Shown here: one piece after another, positions 31,947-42,489 of the stretch
Numbering within the stretch: position 1 is the stretch's first letter
Layout of the letters: each line of letters begins with the position of its first letter
Assembly (NCBI GenBank): GCA_009760885.1
Contig: CM019717.1
Location: 50,863,366-50,927,365, forward strand
DNA: 64,000 bases
Origin: Achatina immaculata
Lineage: Eukaryota; Mollusca; Gastropoda; Stylommatophora; Achatinidae
Direction: 5' to 3'
Notes under the pieces: generated by a model
Database searches by the model: none
What the model saw: only the letters and a program-made list of their open reading frames with translations
Told to the model about the DNA's origin: nothing
Translations under genes and position numbers: made by a program

Positions 31947-33811
31947 CTAGTAGCTAGCCTCTCCGAAGAGTGTCGCGGCAGCCAATCTCTCTTTTGTTTT
32001 GTTTCTTATATATATATAAGACAACGTTCGTGACAAATTCACATCACTTACTATACAATATGTTGTACATAACCGTAGGCCAAAATCTTTAGCTTTGGCA
32101 ATGCTAATACGCTGATGAGAAATGCACATGCCCTATACTGGTATATATATATATATGGAGAAAATCTGCATGTTTAAACAACCTTCAAGCGAATGTAAAA
32201 TATGACGAGATTGGTGCTTTGATTATGCGTATATAATCAAAATATTTCTTCCATATTCTTGCGTACAAATGGGATCCAAAAAAAAAAAAAAACAACAACA
32301 ACAACAAAAGACTTGCACCTCTTTAAATAAGCAACCCAGGATCAGACCCTTTCATCTGTGTCTAGCATGCTACCCGTGTATTTTAAATGTGGGAAGAACA
32401 CTTTGACATTTAGCACATTTTCAGCTTACACGAACCAAAACGGGTAAATTTTAAGTTAAAAAAAATGGTAACTGACTTTCTAATCTTTAACAGTTCCACC
32501 CCCTCTCCCCCCCCCCCCTTTTTTTCCTCCTTGTTTCCAACTCATGTAAGCTTTTCTAGTCTTATGTTCTCTCTCACTCTTTCTGATTTTTCTCCTCCTC
32601 CTTCTTCCTCATCAATTTCATGGCACTATTCATTCCTCAGCTTTTTTTTTTGTTGTTGTTGTCAGACCTGGATGGGAACTGATGGTCGTGGTAATTCGCA
32701 TCTTTCACGTTCGGCGCGTTTCACATTTCGGTGAATATGCGCAACAAAAATAAGATGGCGAAGGCGGAGGGGTTTCAGTCGTGGGCGGTTGCTATTCGCA
32801 CGTACAAGGGTTCTAAACTTGGGGTATCCATCCGCCATTGTGGTATGCGAACCAAGTGATGAGGATATAGTACAAGATCTTGCAATAAATTTTGAAACAA
32901 AAAAAAAAAAAAAAGATTCGAATTTGTTTTCAGTTGTTCTGTTCCAAGCTATTTACATGCAAATTAAAACAAACAAACAACTATTGACATCTTTTGCTAC
33001 TGGTCCTGGTGATGATACCGACAGTCTGGCGAAGAAGGTATGGGCATACACTGGGTAATCTATCGGGTGTATGCAGTCATAAAGAATGGTCAGGAACCCT
33101 TGCAATAATAGACATAGAAAATTGTTCAGACTGAATTAACTTGATGGAATACAAATAGATCTATTTGTCTGGTATTAAAAGGACGCGAATGCTAGTCTAT
33201 GTATTATTGATATAACTAGTCATGACTCTGAAGTGTTATAACAAGGCGTATAGGTCAGCTTTGAAACAAAAAAAAGTACCGGACATCGCAGTATACATGT
33301 ATACGTGAGACAAAGGGGACAAAAAAATTAAGATTCGAACCCATGATTCCGAAATGAGGGATGACGCTTAGCTATAAGAAGGGTCTCCCGGAGGAATATT
33401 GTAAGGAAGTGTAAAACTTTCTTCCTTTACATACCCCCCCCCCCCCCCCCCCTTCCCTCTATACCTACGTTTACGCTGTTAATTAGCAATTCTGTTTTCA
33501 TCCACTACGAGCGCCCACCACCCGAAGCTCTCCGAGTGCTCCTGAACCTGGAGCAATGCATCGACTGGAACCTCTCCGTTCTTCAATTTCAGGAGAGTAC
33601 AAAGTACTTATTTTCTTGGTCATCTTGCTTGTATATATTTTTTAAAAATTTATGTCACGTCGGTAGATGGATTTGGTCCATGAATAACATTTTGGCTATA
33701 AAACCTGCTCATATTCTGGAAAAGATCCACAGTGTGTATTTGTATGGATTTTTCCCCCATAGGTCCATATCACTAGAGTATACTTTCCACCGATCTCTTG
33801 GATGCATACTC
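31947..33811. other. Mostly unrecognised
   Basis: Contains short AT runs (32010, 32140), A-rich runs (32279, 32900), a C16 run near 33438 and, at about 33325-33385, a minus-strand tRNA-like head with B box GGTTCGAATC (complement near 33340) that could be an eroded SINE. No gene recognised. Confidence 0.45.
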
Positions 33812-33845
33812 TCTGATATTATTGTTATTTTGAACTTTCTTTGTG
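33812..33845. repeat. Single 30-bp monomer
   Basis: CTGATATTATTGTTATTTTG matches the monomer of the array at 34984-35135. Confidence 0.7.
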
Positions 33846-34722
33846 ATCAGTCAGTCCCAATTATTTGCATGTCCCTTGCGGAACTTTGCCTAACAGCTCT
33901 TCTGTAAGACTATCGGTTGTAAGCGAGATGCCGCCCTGCTGCTGATGCATCCATTAACAAATATCAATGATGTCTTGCAGCCATCTTCGTTTTGGCCTTC
34001 CTCTCTTTCTTTTTCCCATAATATACCCTTCCAAGACGATCTTCTGTAAATTATCATGACGTTTAATATGTCCAATTTAAGCTTTCTCTGTTTAATCCTC
34101 TTTACTAGCCAACCTTTTTCAATGTTAAGTTCTTGTAGTATGGATATATTTGATCTTTTTGTGTCCGTGATATTTGAAGAACTGTTCCGTAGCATTTACA
34201 TTCCAAGGCATTTATGTGCATATCAGCTGTTTTGTTAAGTGTCCAGGTCTCACGGGCATATGTTGCGATGGGAAAGATGCATGCCCTTAAAAATCTTATT
34301 TTTGTAGTTCTGTCTATTCCTCTCGGCAGATTCTTTAGTTGTTTTACTTTCTGAAGAGCGACAGATGTCCTCCTTTTAATTTCCCTCATTGTGTCTCCAT
34401 TATTAGTTAGTAATGATCCAAGATATTAAAACTCTCCACTCCTTCCAATTTTTCTTCATTGATATATATTTCAGCTGTCTTATTTGTTTTGTCAGTTGTC
34501 ATCAGTTTAGTTTTCTTTGCATTATATAAAGGTTTTGCTCTTTACTATTCTTACGAAGTGACATAATTAGTTTTTTTTCAATTCCTTTTTGTGTTGTGGA
34601 CAGTAATACTGTGTCATCAGCGTATCTAATCTCTGGTATTTCGTAACCTCCAGTTGTTATGACATCGTAATATTCTTTGTCTACATCTTCTCTAACATTC
34701 CTCATTATATTTTCAGTATGAG
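33846..34722 (-). pseudogene. LINE C reverse transcriptase, 3' half
   Basis: On the minus strand the catalytic YADD box is encoded at 34624-34613 within EIRYADDTVLLSTTQKG. It is preceded by NVREDVDKEYYDVITTGGYE and followed, after frameshifts, by REIKRRTSVALQKVKQLKNL, FLRACIFPIATYARETWTLN, KCYGTVLQISRT and finally the RKGHAN-type terminus at 33870. It is an RT palm/thumb and C-terminal region of a non-LTR element. Upstream motifs are absent. The tail is GACTGACTGATC at 33846-33858. Confidence 0.88.
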
Positions 34723-34732
34723 AGTTAAATTA

Positions 34733-34950
34733 AACGTCATGATAATTTAGAGAAGACCGTATTGGAAGGATACATAATGGGAAAAAGAAAAAGAGGAAGA
34801 CCGAAACGAAGATGGCTGCAAGACATCGTTGATGATCTGGAAATGGATGCAGCAGCAGCAGGCCATCTTGCTCACAACCGAGAGGCCTACAGGAGTGCTG
34901 TTTGGGAGGCAAAGTTCCGCAAGGGACATGCAAAGGAATGAATGAATGAG
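34733..34950 (+). pseudogene. LINE C extreme 3' end, plus orientation
   Basis: AACGTCATGATAATTTAGAG through GGACATGCAAAGG encodes the terminal ...KRGRPKRRWLQDIVDDLEMD AAAAGHLAHNREAYRSAV... block and ends in an ATGAATGA tail. It lies head-to-head with the minus copy. Confidence 0.85.
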
Positions 34951-34983
34951 TTAAATAAGTAAGGCGACAATATGCACATCTGA

Positions 34984-35135
34984 CGGACTTTGTAATATTG
35001 TTGTTATTTTTAACTTGCCCTCTGATATTGTTGTTATTTTGAATAAACTTTCTGATATTGTTGTTATTTTGAACAAACTTTCTGATATTGTTGTTATTTT
35101 GAACAGACTTTCTGATATTGTTGTTATTTTGAACG
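34984..35135. repeat. 30-bp minisatellite, 5 units
   Basis: Units TTTCTGATATTGTTGTTATT + TTGAACAAAC. The plus strand encodes an SDIVVILNKL decapeptide repeat; repeat-derived. Confidence 0.95.
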
Positions 35136-35280
35136 CTGTGAGACCTAACCGTGATTTTCTTCCCATTGATTCCCTTCGACTGTCTCGTGAACTCGAAGGA
35201 AGTCCCATTTTCACTGACTAAGGTTCACATGGTATCTTGCTTTTCCTTCACCCACTTGATAACCGTGTGTGTTCAGCGCA

Positions 35281-35288
35281 ATCTAGTG
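35281..35288. repeat. 8-bp TSD of hAT element (partner 35980-35987)
   Basis: ATCTAGTG is exact on both sides of the element. Eight bases is the hAT signature. Confidence 0.92.
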
Positions 35289-35979
35289 CAGTGGTTTTCA
35301 ACCTGTGGTCCTCGAATGGTCCATGACACACAGTCAAGTTGTCCATGACAGCGTAATCGATTTGATATTAGATGCCATCATTTGTACGAGTGTATAGACA
35401 GATAGGAAATAAAATATACTCTACCCTATAGACAGATGGGAATTTATGTCAAATGGAGAGAGAAGATTATGAATAGGGAGTAATGGAAGCCTTAATGGCC
35501 CAGAAAGCTGAGGAAAAAAAAGGGGGGAGGGAGAGAAGAAGAAGATTCAAAGAAAGTTCAAATCAGACTCCGGCATCATAGCACTCAGGACGCCCCCATA
35601 TATGCCCCGCCGCATGCCGCAGCACCAATCATCCAAGAGTATGTTTGCTAATACTTCCCATCAAGTGTTGGTTCTCTACTATGCGTTTTCTGCCACGCAG
35701 TTCAGATTTCCTACCAGCACCCTCAATTTGTCCCAGCTCCAGCCATCGCTTCGCAATTACATTGTTCTTCCATTCCCGCTCTTCATTTTCCCACAGTCTG
35801 TCCAATACAGCTTTCAGCAATGTCACCCATGTCCCTCCTCAGCCTGCCAGTTTTGACAAGATTGTAAGGGTATTAATTAAGGGTTTTAAATGTTATGATA
35901 TTACATATAAGATTGTAGTCCGCAACTGACATGTGGTTGATAAAGTGGTCCTTGGATGTTAACTTGTTGGGAAACACTG
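35289..35979. mobile_element. hAT non-autonomous transposon carrying a LINE piece
   Basis: The left end is CAGTGGTTTTCAACCTGTGG; the right end is the inverse of CAGTGTTTCCCAACAAGTTA. These are imperfect hAT terminal repeats, and the exact 8-bp duplication fixes both ends. Subterminal GTGGTCCTCG/GTGGTCCTTGG is also shared. There is no transposase. About half of the 691 bp is a LINE E fragment (35545-35870), so either LINE E jumped into the hAT or the hAT captured it. Confidence 0.9.
35545..35870 (-). pseudogene. LINE E C-terminal fragment
   Basis: The minus frame 35826-35629 encodes KAVLDRLWENEEREWKNNV followed by RWLELGQIEGAG and KRIVENQHLMGSISKHTLG. It is homologous to 45657-45956, which continues upstream into an RNase H domain. 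The 3' end is TTTGAACTTTCTTTGAATC then an AAG-rich tail. Confidence 0.8.
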
Positions 35980-35999
35980 ATCTAGTGTACCTCGTAACG

Positions 36000-36184
36000 C
36001 AGACGGACATCCAGAAGACATTTTCCACAAAACTGCGTGCACAATAGATGACGTTTTTACAGCTGGACAGACTTGAAGTCGCTGACAGGAGAGGTAGAAA
36101 CTTATTGTCATCAGTCCGAGAAGCCGCATTGTTATCAATTAGATAATGTAACCATCATATTTCCATCGATACTAACGATGTGAC
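36000..36184. other. No recognisable feature
   Basis: Spacer downstream of the hAT element. Confidence 0.35.
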
Positions 36185-36294
36185 AATAGCTATCGATGAT
36201 AGTTGCTTGTTACGGGTATCGATGAGAGTTGGTTGTTAATGATTTCGATAATAGATGTTACCATGGATTTCAGTGATAGCTGACTGTCATAGAT
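36185..36294. repeat. Degenerate ~26-bp tandem repeat, about 4 units
   Basis: Units such as TATCGATGATAGTTGCTTGT and TATCGATGAGAGTTGGTTGT, strongly diverged. Confidence 0.6.
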
Positions 36295-36503
36295 TTCCTC
36301 AGTTTTCGGGGCATGTGCATGACAACGTAATGACGCTTTCTTTAAGAGATGCTACGCCAGTCTTATCAGTAAACACGACGAGGTCGTGATGATAAAGATT
36401 CTCCAACTGTAATACAAGGTACACCTGAGTACACCGTTCACCAAAGTGTATGAAGTAAAAGCAGATTTTCGCTTTAAAATCGATCACGCATTTATAGGAC
36501 CAC

Positions 36504-36506
<3 letters not shown>

Positions 36507-36563
<57 letters not shown>

Positions 36564-36720
36564 GCCAGGCAGACAGATAGATTAGATAAACAGACACCCA
36601 GATAAATTAGACAGACAGACCAATAGATTAGACAGACAGATAGATTAGACAGACAGATAGATAGATTAGACAGACAAACAAATAGATTAGACAAACAGAC
36701 AGACAGATAGATAGATAGAT
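36507..36720. repeat. (ATAG)n / (ACAG)n compound microsatellite
   Basis: Pure GATA run then mixed GACA/GATA units. The minus frame across it (36299-36694) is repeat-derived. Confidence 0.95.
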
Positions 36721-37130
36721 CTCAAGAGCATCTGTCTTCAGCTTCGTGAGAGCTAAGCAGGAAGATATGTGTGAGCAATTCCATCAGGGAATACATGCTG
36801 TCCGCAGATCGGTACTTCCACACAGTGCGGATGTGAATAGTACTTTTAGGGTTAACGAACCTCACCTGTATGGAAAAGGGGGTGGGAGGTGGGGGAATAC
36901 ACGAGTAAGAACTGTTTACTGTGTTATGAAAGGGCGACTGAAATACAAGCGTTATGTAAGGGTCAGATTATATATGTGTATGTGTTGAGGTTCACGAGTT
37001 GTATGCTTGTATCAGCATTTAGGTGAAGTGTCACGTGATTAGTTTGTTTTTTTTTTGCTAGTGTGTTTGTCAGTCTGTATGTGGAAACAAAAGTTTGATT
37101 TTCTTATGCATTTCCTCTTGTTTACAAAGG
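36721..37130. other. No recognisable feature
   Basis: Short plus frame 36746-36988 has no motif. Confidence 0.35.
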
Positions 37131-37460
37131 GGTGCCTCCTATGAGGTAATCAGCGACCCATAGCTGGTATGCCAGAGTCAGGGTTGACGAACCGTAGCTG
37201 ACCAAGACCCTGTCCCACCTCTCCGTGGTACAACCAATTAGGCCTAGCCTGGTTAACGGAGCAGGGATCGCCATAGTCCCCATGGTGGTGGAGTCTACTA
37301 AAGAAGCATTGCACACCCCCTGCTTTTTAGCTGTACTCCAGGACTGAAAAATTACCCGCCATAACCCGCTCCCACGCCGATACGATGCTGTGCCTCAACA
37401 CCTCTTCAGCATCGGCTGCAAAGAACAACAGCTCGCAGTTATAGGGAGGTCGTAAAAGTA
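37131..37460 (+). mobile_element. S1 dispersed repeat, reference full copy
   Basis: The best copy, about 330 bp, ordered ATCAGCGACCCATAGCTGG; AGAGTCAGGGTTGACGAACC; GACCAAGACCCTGTCCCACC; GGATCGCCATAGTCCCCATG; GTGGTGGAGTC; AAGAAGCATTGCACACCCCC; GGGACTGAAAAA-like; ACGATGCTGTGCCTCAACA; CAGCATCGGCTGCAAAGAAC; CTCGCAGTTATAGGGAG. No polymerase III boxes or ORF were identified. Confidence 0.88.
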
Positions 37461-37475
37461 CTAGTACTGCTTACA

Positions 37476-37542
37476 ATCATCATCATCATCATCATCGTCG
37501 TCGTCGTCGTCGTCGTCATCATCATCATCATCATCATCATCA
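37476..37542. repeat. (ATC)n/(GTC)n trinucleotide tract
   Basis: ATC run with a central CGT block. On the minus strand it is the (ATG)n tail following LINE H. Confidence 0.95.
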
Positions 37543-37544
37543 TC

Positions 37545-37830
37545 AGTCCTCTGTACTATCAAGTGGAGCTAAGGCATCAACAAAGGTTCTCCAGCCAGCC
37601 TGTCTTCAGCATGTTGAAATACCTCACATTATGTCTTTCTCGCTTCATTTAGTTATTTCTTTTTCTGTGCGTCTTCATGTTCCCATTAGCCTGACCCTAA
37701 ATCTTTTCCCTTGAGGTATCCAATTCGCGGCAGTGTAGGGGTATCTTGGTTTTTTTCCATTCGTAGCATGTGGCCCAGCCATACTCGTCTTTTCAACTCT
37801 TTAGTAATGTTCTCAGAGAGCCCGTTCTTT
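37545..37830 (-). pseudogene. LINE H C-terminus
   Basis: The minus strand encodes LKRRVWLGHMLRMEKNQ and, in a shifted frame, TAANWIPQGKRF, consistent with the W-GH-RM...P-G-R C-terminal block seen in LINE A. Further fragments lead to the 3' end at 37556 and the ATG tail. It is separated from upstream sequence by a LINE A insertion. Confidence 0.75.
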
Positions 37831-37836
37831 ACAAAA

Positions 37837-37839
<3 letters not shown>

Positions 37840-37870
<31 letters not shown>

Positions 37871-38258
37871 CCTTAAGTGCCCAGGGCACAGGGGGCTTCA
37901 GCAAGGGTTTTCCACAAATGCCTGTCCTTCGCCTTTTTTCCTGCTCTTGCCCAGGTGAGCCCTCTATTGCTCAACATCCTTTCTGTTGTTCTTCTCCATG
38001 TCTCTTTTGGTCTACCCTTACTTCTGTTCCCCTGGGGTGTCCATCTTAGTGCTATTTTTGGTAGTGAGTTGTCAGTCATTCGGAGCACATGTCCAGCGTC
38101 TTTCCTCAATAATTGTTGTCAGTGGTTTCATCTACATTTCTGCTAATAAGATGTTATTTCTTATGGTGTTTGGCCAAAATATTTTTCTAATTTTTCGTAA
38201 ACATTTAGTCTGGAAAGAATTTAACTTGTTATCTATGGTTTTGTAGCTGTACTTTATT
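37840..38258 (-). pseudogene. LINE A C-terminus, minus copy
   Basis: The CT run at 37840-37866 is the tail. The minus frame 38109-37873 encodes AGHVLRMTDNSLPKIALRWT, then GRPKETWRRTTERML and KTLAEAPCALGT. Upstream, FQTKCLRKIRKIFWPNTIRN is in another frame, with a small deletion near 38090 removing part of the EERRWRWLGH segment. It is 5' truncated at about 38258. Confidence 0.88.
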
Positions 38259-38554
38259 TGACACATAATAAAAACATACGAGAATGAGTTAAAAAGTAAT
38301 TCCAAATCAAGGAACGGAACCACTAAAAATATCTGAAACAAGTTTCTGACTGGCCGTCGAGTCTTTTCAAATTTTTCCAATGGTAAAATGCGTACATACA
38401 TAGAATATCCAACAATTAAGTAATGAGACTAATTACATACAAAATAAAATAAACAACAGCTGAAGATATAACATGTATTTTATTCAAAGTAAGCCCCTTC
38501 TGCATTGATACAGCGAGTGGCACGATCTAACAAACACTGGAACGACTTCTGCAG

Positions 38555-38568
38555 TTCTTCTGTTGGTA
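38555..38568. repeat. 14-bp TSD of SINE S2 (partner 38857-38870)
   Basis: TTCTTCTGTTGGTA here and TTCTTCTATTGGTA at 38857-38870 differ at one base and bracket the SINE. Confidence 0.92.
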
Positions 38569-38856
38569 AAAGCTAAAGGTAAGGTACAATTCCCATTTCC
38601 ATGCCATTAAGGCATATTGGGGAATACGGTGTTAGGCCTGTATTTTCCATGACCTTCGACACATGAAAGTGTGATGTGGTCAGTATCACGCCTGGCCGCT
38701 TTACCTTCCCAGATTTCTCTGGTACCCATTTTTAGAGGCGGGGTGAACCCCGGAACCTTTTTCGGTGTGTACTAGAAAAAAATCTCACCGCTGGGACTGA
38801 ACCCTGTACAATCAGATTAGTAAACAGAGCGCCTAACCATTCAGCTAACCAGGCCG
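38569..38856 (-). mobile_element. tRNA-derived SINE S2 inside mariner
   Basis: 288 bp, with both ends fixed by the TSD and by the transposase reading frame resuming. The minus-strand head is CGGCCTGGTTAGCTGAATGG (A box TAGCTGAATGG), with B-box-like GGTTCAGTCCC. The body matches 2250-2541; the tail is TACCTTACCTTTAGC-like. Confidence 0.92.
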
Positions 38857-39998
38857 TTCTTCTATTGGTATGCCCCAACTCGATGTTATGGCCTTTTGGA
38901 TGTCATCAGTATCGTCAATGACGCGTCCTTTCAAAGGTAACTTTAATTTTGGGAATAGAAAATAATCGTATGGAGACAAATCTGGGGAATAGGGTGGATG
39001 GTTAAGAGCACATACTTGATTTTGGGCCAAAAATTCCTCTACAAGTATCGCCCGGTGAGCCGGTGCATTATCATGAAGAAGGAAAAAACTGCCAGGTGTT
39101 GAATACTCGGGTCGGACTCGGAGAATCCTTTTCAATAAGCGTTTCAAAATACTTAAATAAACTTTGGTAGTGACAGTCTGTCACTCTGAAATAACTTCTT
39201 TGTGAATAACTTCTTTGCTGTCGTAGAAGCACACCAACATTGTCTTCACTTTCGACTTTTGAAGACGACTTTTTTTTCCTTTTGGTGATGATGATGACTT
39301 CCACTGAGCACTTTGGCGTTTAGCGGAAAATCCATGTTTAATCCTCTGCAAAAATCAAATTTAAGACATGTTTATTTCTGCGACACGTTTTGATGATGTC
39401 TTTTGCGTACTCAACACGCTGATGTTTTTGGTCATCAGACAATGAATGTGGTACAAACCGGCTAGCAACTTTTTTTCTCGCCCAAATCTTTCACTAAAAT
39501 TCTACAAATGGTCTCTCAGTTAACACCAAATTCATCTGCCATCACCCTCACAGTCAAACAACGATCTTCTTGTATCCGTTCTCTGATTTTCGCAATGAGT
39601 TCCTCATAACGATCAGAAATTGGGCGTCCATGTCCAGTTGCATTTGTAATCGTTTCCATATCACTTTTGAATAGTGAATAACACCTGAATATCTGTGAAC
39701 AAGATAAAGAAATTATCCCCATGAACTTGTCGCATCAATTCAACTGTCTCAATGGCACTTTTTCCAAGTTTTAAAAAGAATTTTTAATGTTAGCTTTTTG
39801 CTCCATGCTGATTACATAACAATGCACCTCTGACTAGGTCAGCAAAATGGTGGCTTGTTTGTCGTCTGCTTATCGGGCGGCGATGAAAAGTTCCAAGATC
39901 ATAGATGAAGGTTGCCTCTTTGGATTCCATGCTTTGCTTCATAGATGACATTTTTGTCTTTGCGATAATAAAACCAGTCTCATTATTTAATTGTCGGA

Positions 39999-40380
39999 CC
40001 TTGTACATTCCTTGATTTTGACCCGCTCTTGTATATTCTGGCGTAGAGCCCCTTATATGTTTGTTCCGTTTTACGCCTCATAAAAAAGCACTGGTCTATG
40101 TCATTAAGACATATACGGGTTAAAGTGTTAGTATCTCTCAACGTTTGAGAGTTATGGAATAGAAACTCGAAGTTCTGTTGGATATGCTCAGAAGAAGCAA
40201 GTGGTACTGCGACTGTACAGTCAAAGCACACACATCATATTGAAGTAAGGGGTGGAACTTCTTTTACATTTATATATACTGCACAGCAGTGTCATTCCCC
40301 GTCCCCGCCCTATCCCCTCCGCGTGTCCACGTCCGCGTGGTTCCGGGTCTCCACCCCCACCCACCGACACCCTCACGCAC
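39999..40380. other. No recognisable feature
   Basis: Flank between mariner and the 38-bp array; no motif. Confidence 0.35.
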
Positions 40381-40960
40381 ATCAAGAGATGGACAGGGAG
40401 CAACCAGGTCATGTGGCCATCAAGAGATGGACAGGGAGCAACCAGGTCATGTGGCCATCAAGAGATGGACAGGGAGCAACCAGGTCATGTGGCCATCAAG
40501 AGATGGACGTGGAGCAACCAGGTCATGTGGCCATCAAGAGATGGACAGGGAGCAACCAGGTCATGTGGCCATCAAGAGATGGACAGGGAGCAACCAGGTC
40601 ATGTGGCCATCAAGAGATGGACAGGGAGCAACCAGGTCATGTGGCCATCAAGAGATGGACAGGGAGCAACCAGGTCATGTGGCCATCAAGAGATGGACAG
40701 GGAGCAACCAGGTCATGTGGCCATCAAGAGATGGACAGGGAGCAACCAGGTCATGTGGCCATCAAGAGATGGACAGGGAGCAACCAGGTCATGTGGCCAT
40801 CAAGAGATGGACAGGAAACAAGTGGCCCAATGGCTGACAACATCACGAGATGGACAGGGAATAATTAGGCCGTGTGTCCAACAACATCAAGAGATTGACA
40901 GGGAACAAGTGGGTCAGTGGGCCGACAACACCAAGGCATTGATATAAAGCAAGCTGGTTA
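40381..40960. repeat. 38-bp minisatellite, 11 perfect-like units plus diverged end
   Basis: Units ATCAAGAGATGGACAGGGAG + CAACCAGGTCATGTGGCC. Unit 4 carries GACGTGG instead of GACAGGG. From 40800 units diverge (AAGTGGCCCAATGGCTGACA). All three plus frames are open (40252-40947, 40289-40837, 40323-40868). Confidence 0.97.
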
Positions 40961-41364
40961 AGCGGCTGACAACATCACAGGACAGAAAGCAGCTTAGCCA
41001 AGTACACCATCAAGGTAACAAATACAGCAAAAACTCTCTTACAGCCACCTTTTCCTTGGTGAATCAGTACAGGACATTGATGGCAATAATAACAAAACAA
41101 TACTACAAGGAGTGTTATACAGTGTTCGCGCAAAAATAATTTTGGAAACGTTAGTTCGAACTCCATCAGTCCGTCTTATATGTCTGTCTACAAGCATAGT
41201 TGAAGGTCATAATGTACTTCTACATTTTTAAACGACAGTACAATGTAAGACCGTAAGTCTTACGGGGCAAAATGAGTTATTTTTTGTCCTAAAATGTCGT
41301 TCTTCCAGCAAGATAAGGGTCATATCATATTACATAAAAAAAAACAGTGCAGTCTTGAATAGCC
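40961..41364. other. No recognisable feature
   Basis: Nothing recognised. Confidence 0.35.
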
Positions 41365-41495
41365 TATCTGTCTGTCTGCCTGACTTTCTGTCTGTCTGCC
41401 TGACTTTCTGTCTGTCTGCCTGACTTTCTGTCTGTCTGCCTGACTTTCTGTCTGTCTGCCTGACTTTCTGTCTGTCCGTCTGTCTATTTGTTTCC
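41365..41495. repeat. 20-bp minisatellite, 6 units
   Basis: TGTCTGTCTGCCTGACTTTC repeated almost perfectly, derived from a GTCT microsatellite. Confidence 0.95.
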
Positions 41496-41519
41496 GTGCC
41501 TGGAGTGAAGGCGCTATCT

Positions 41520-41825
41520 GATTTGGCAATCAGCCGCCCGTAACTGACCAAGACCCTGTCCCACCTCTCCCTAGGTTATCCTCAGTAATAAGTTTAGCCT
41601 GCCTAAAGGTGCAAGGATCGCCATAGTTCCCGTGTTGGTGGAGTCTGTCAAAGAAGCATTGTACACACACCTTGTATGTTGTTTTTTTTTTTAGTTTCAC
41701 GCAGGGACTAAAACAATAGTCGCCATAACCCGGTCCCAAGCCGACACGATGACGTGCCTCCATATCTTCACAGCATCAGCTGAAAAGTACACCAGCTTGC
41801 CGTTCCAGGGAGATGGAAGACAAAA
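41520..41825 (+). mobile_element. S1 dispersed repeat
   Basis: Contains CTGACCAAGACCCTGTCCCA, GGATCGCCATAGTTCCCGTG, GGTGGAGTCTG, AAGAAGCATTG and a diverged end (AGCTTGCCGTTCCAGGGAG). The T11 run near 41680 lies at the usual poly-T site. A short (CATC)n/(GTCT)n follows (41828-41878). Confidence 0.85.
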
Positions 41826-41885
41826 CACCATCCATCCATCCATCCATCCATCTGCTTGCCTGTCTGTCTGTCTGTCCGTTCGTTC

Positions 41886-42489
41886 GGTTAAACTACTGTA
41901 AATATACACAGCCTATCGGGCAGGTCCTCGTACCATCTCCAGTACGCCGACCACAAAAACTCGCCTGTATCGCAGACTACTAGTCTCATCAACTTTAACC
42001 TGTTCCTAAATATAGTGCCTTCACGCAGCCAACCGTTAACAAAATCTTATATTTAACCTTGAATGAAACCTGCCAAAAATACATATCAGTATCATCTCGA
42101 TTTCACAATCTCCGCACCCCACCACCCTCCTTCCTCCCTTCTCGTGTGTTAACATTCATCAAGTGCTATCAACACACAAAACGTCCAATCAAAGCTCTTC
42201 GCCCAAGGTCATCTAGCAGCGGACTTGCTAAGTCACCTACATATCTGTCTACTGGGTTCCCAGACGGAATATTTTAACCGACATCAAAACGGTCTTGGCT
42301 TGTGGTTTCTGTGTACTGGCGTGAACAGTGATTTTCAAAATGTGAAACGTGGGGGGCCTTCTTCTCTGTTGGCAGAATCTCTTCTTTGCAATTCCTTTCG
42401 TTATAGTTTGAACCAAGGTAGCAATAAATATATACTTACAGATATATCCCTATCACTGTATCCAGGTGTGGCCTGTTACTGGAGGTACC
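41886..42489. other. No recognisable feature
   Basis: Two overlapping plus frames (42059-42277, 42225-42578) without motifs. Confidence 0.35.

Larger units (their letters stand above)
38470..39810 (-). pseudogene. mariner transposase (broken)
   Basis: A DNA cut-and-paste transposase. In order on the minus strand: an N-terminal HTH segment (LGKSAIETVELMRQVHGD near 39780-39725), a frameshift, the second HTH/linker (GRPISDRYEELIAKIRERI and CLTVRVMADEFGVN, 39640-39516), a WIFR-like stretch with AED near the first catalytic Asp and an in-frame stop close by (about 39340), SKVKTMLVCFYDSKE around 39240, the second Asp in LLHDNAPAHRA (39072-39070), and HPPYSPDLSPYDYFLFPKLK with the third Asp. The C-terminus EELQKSFQCLLDRATRCINA (38555-38490) lies beyond the SINE. 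The DD34D-type core is recognisable, but the gene is dead from a stop, frameshifts and the insertion. Confidence 0.9.
38408..39998 (-). mobile_element. mariner transposon, full length, with SINE inside
   Basis: Terminal inverted repeats are visible: left TCCAACAATTAAGTAATGAG (38408) and right, inverted, TCCGACAATTAAATAATGAG (39998). A TA dinucleotide precedes the left end; the right-side TA has decayed. Without the 288-bp SINE at 38569-38856 the element is about 1.3 kb, the normal mariner length. The transposase lies on the minus strand. Confidence 0.85.

Noticed and set aside
34723..34735. Twin-priming junction in LINE C
   Set aside because: Both copies carry their own 3' ends, so two insertions or an inversion is needed.
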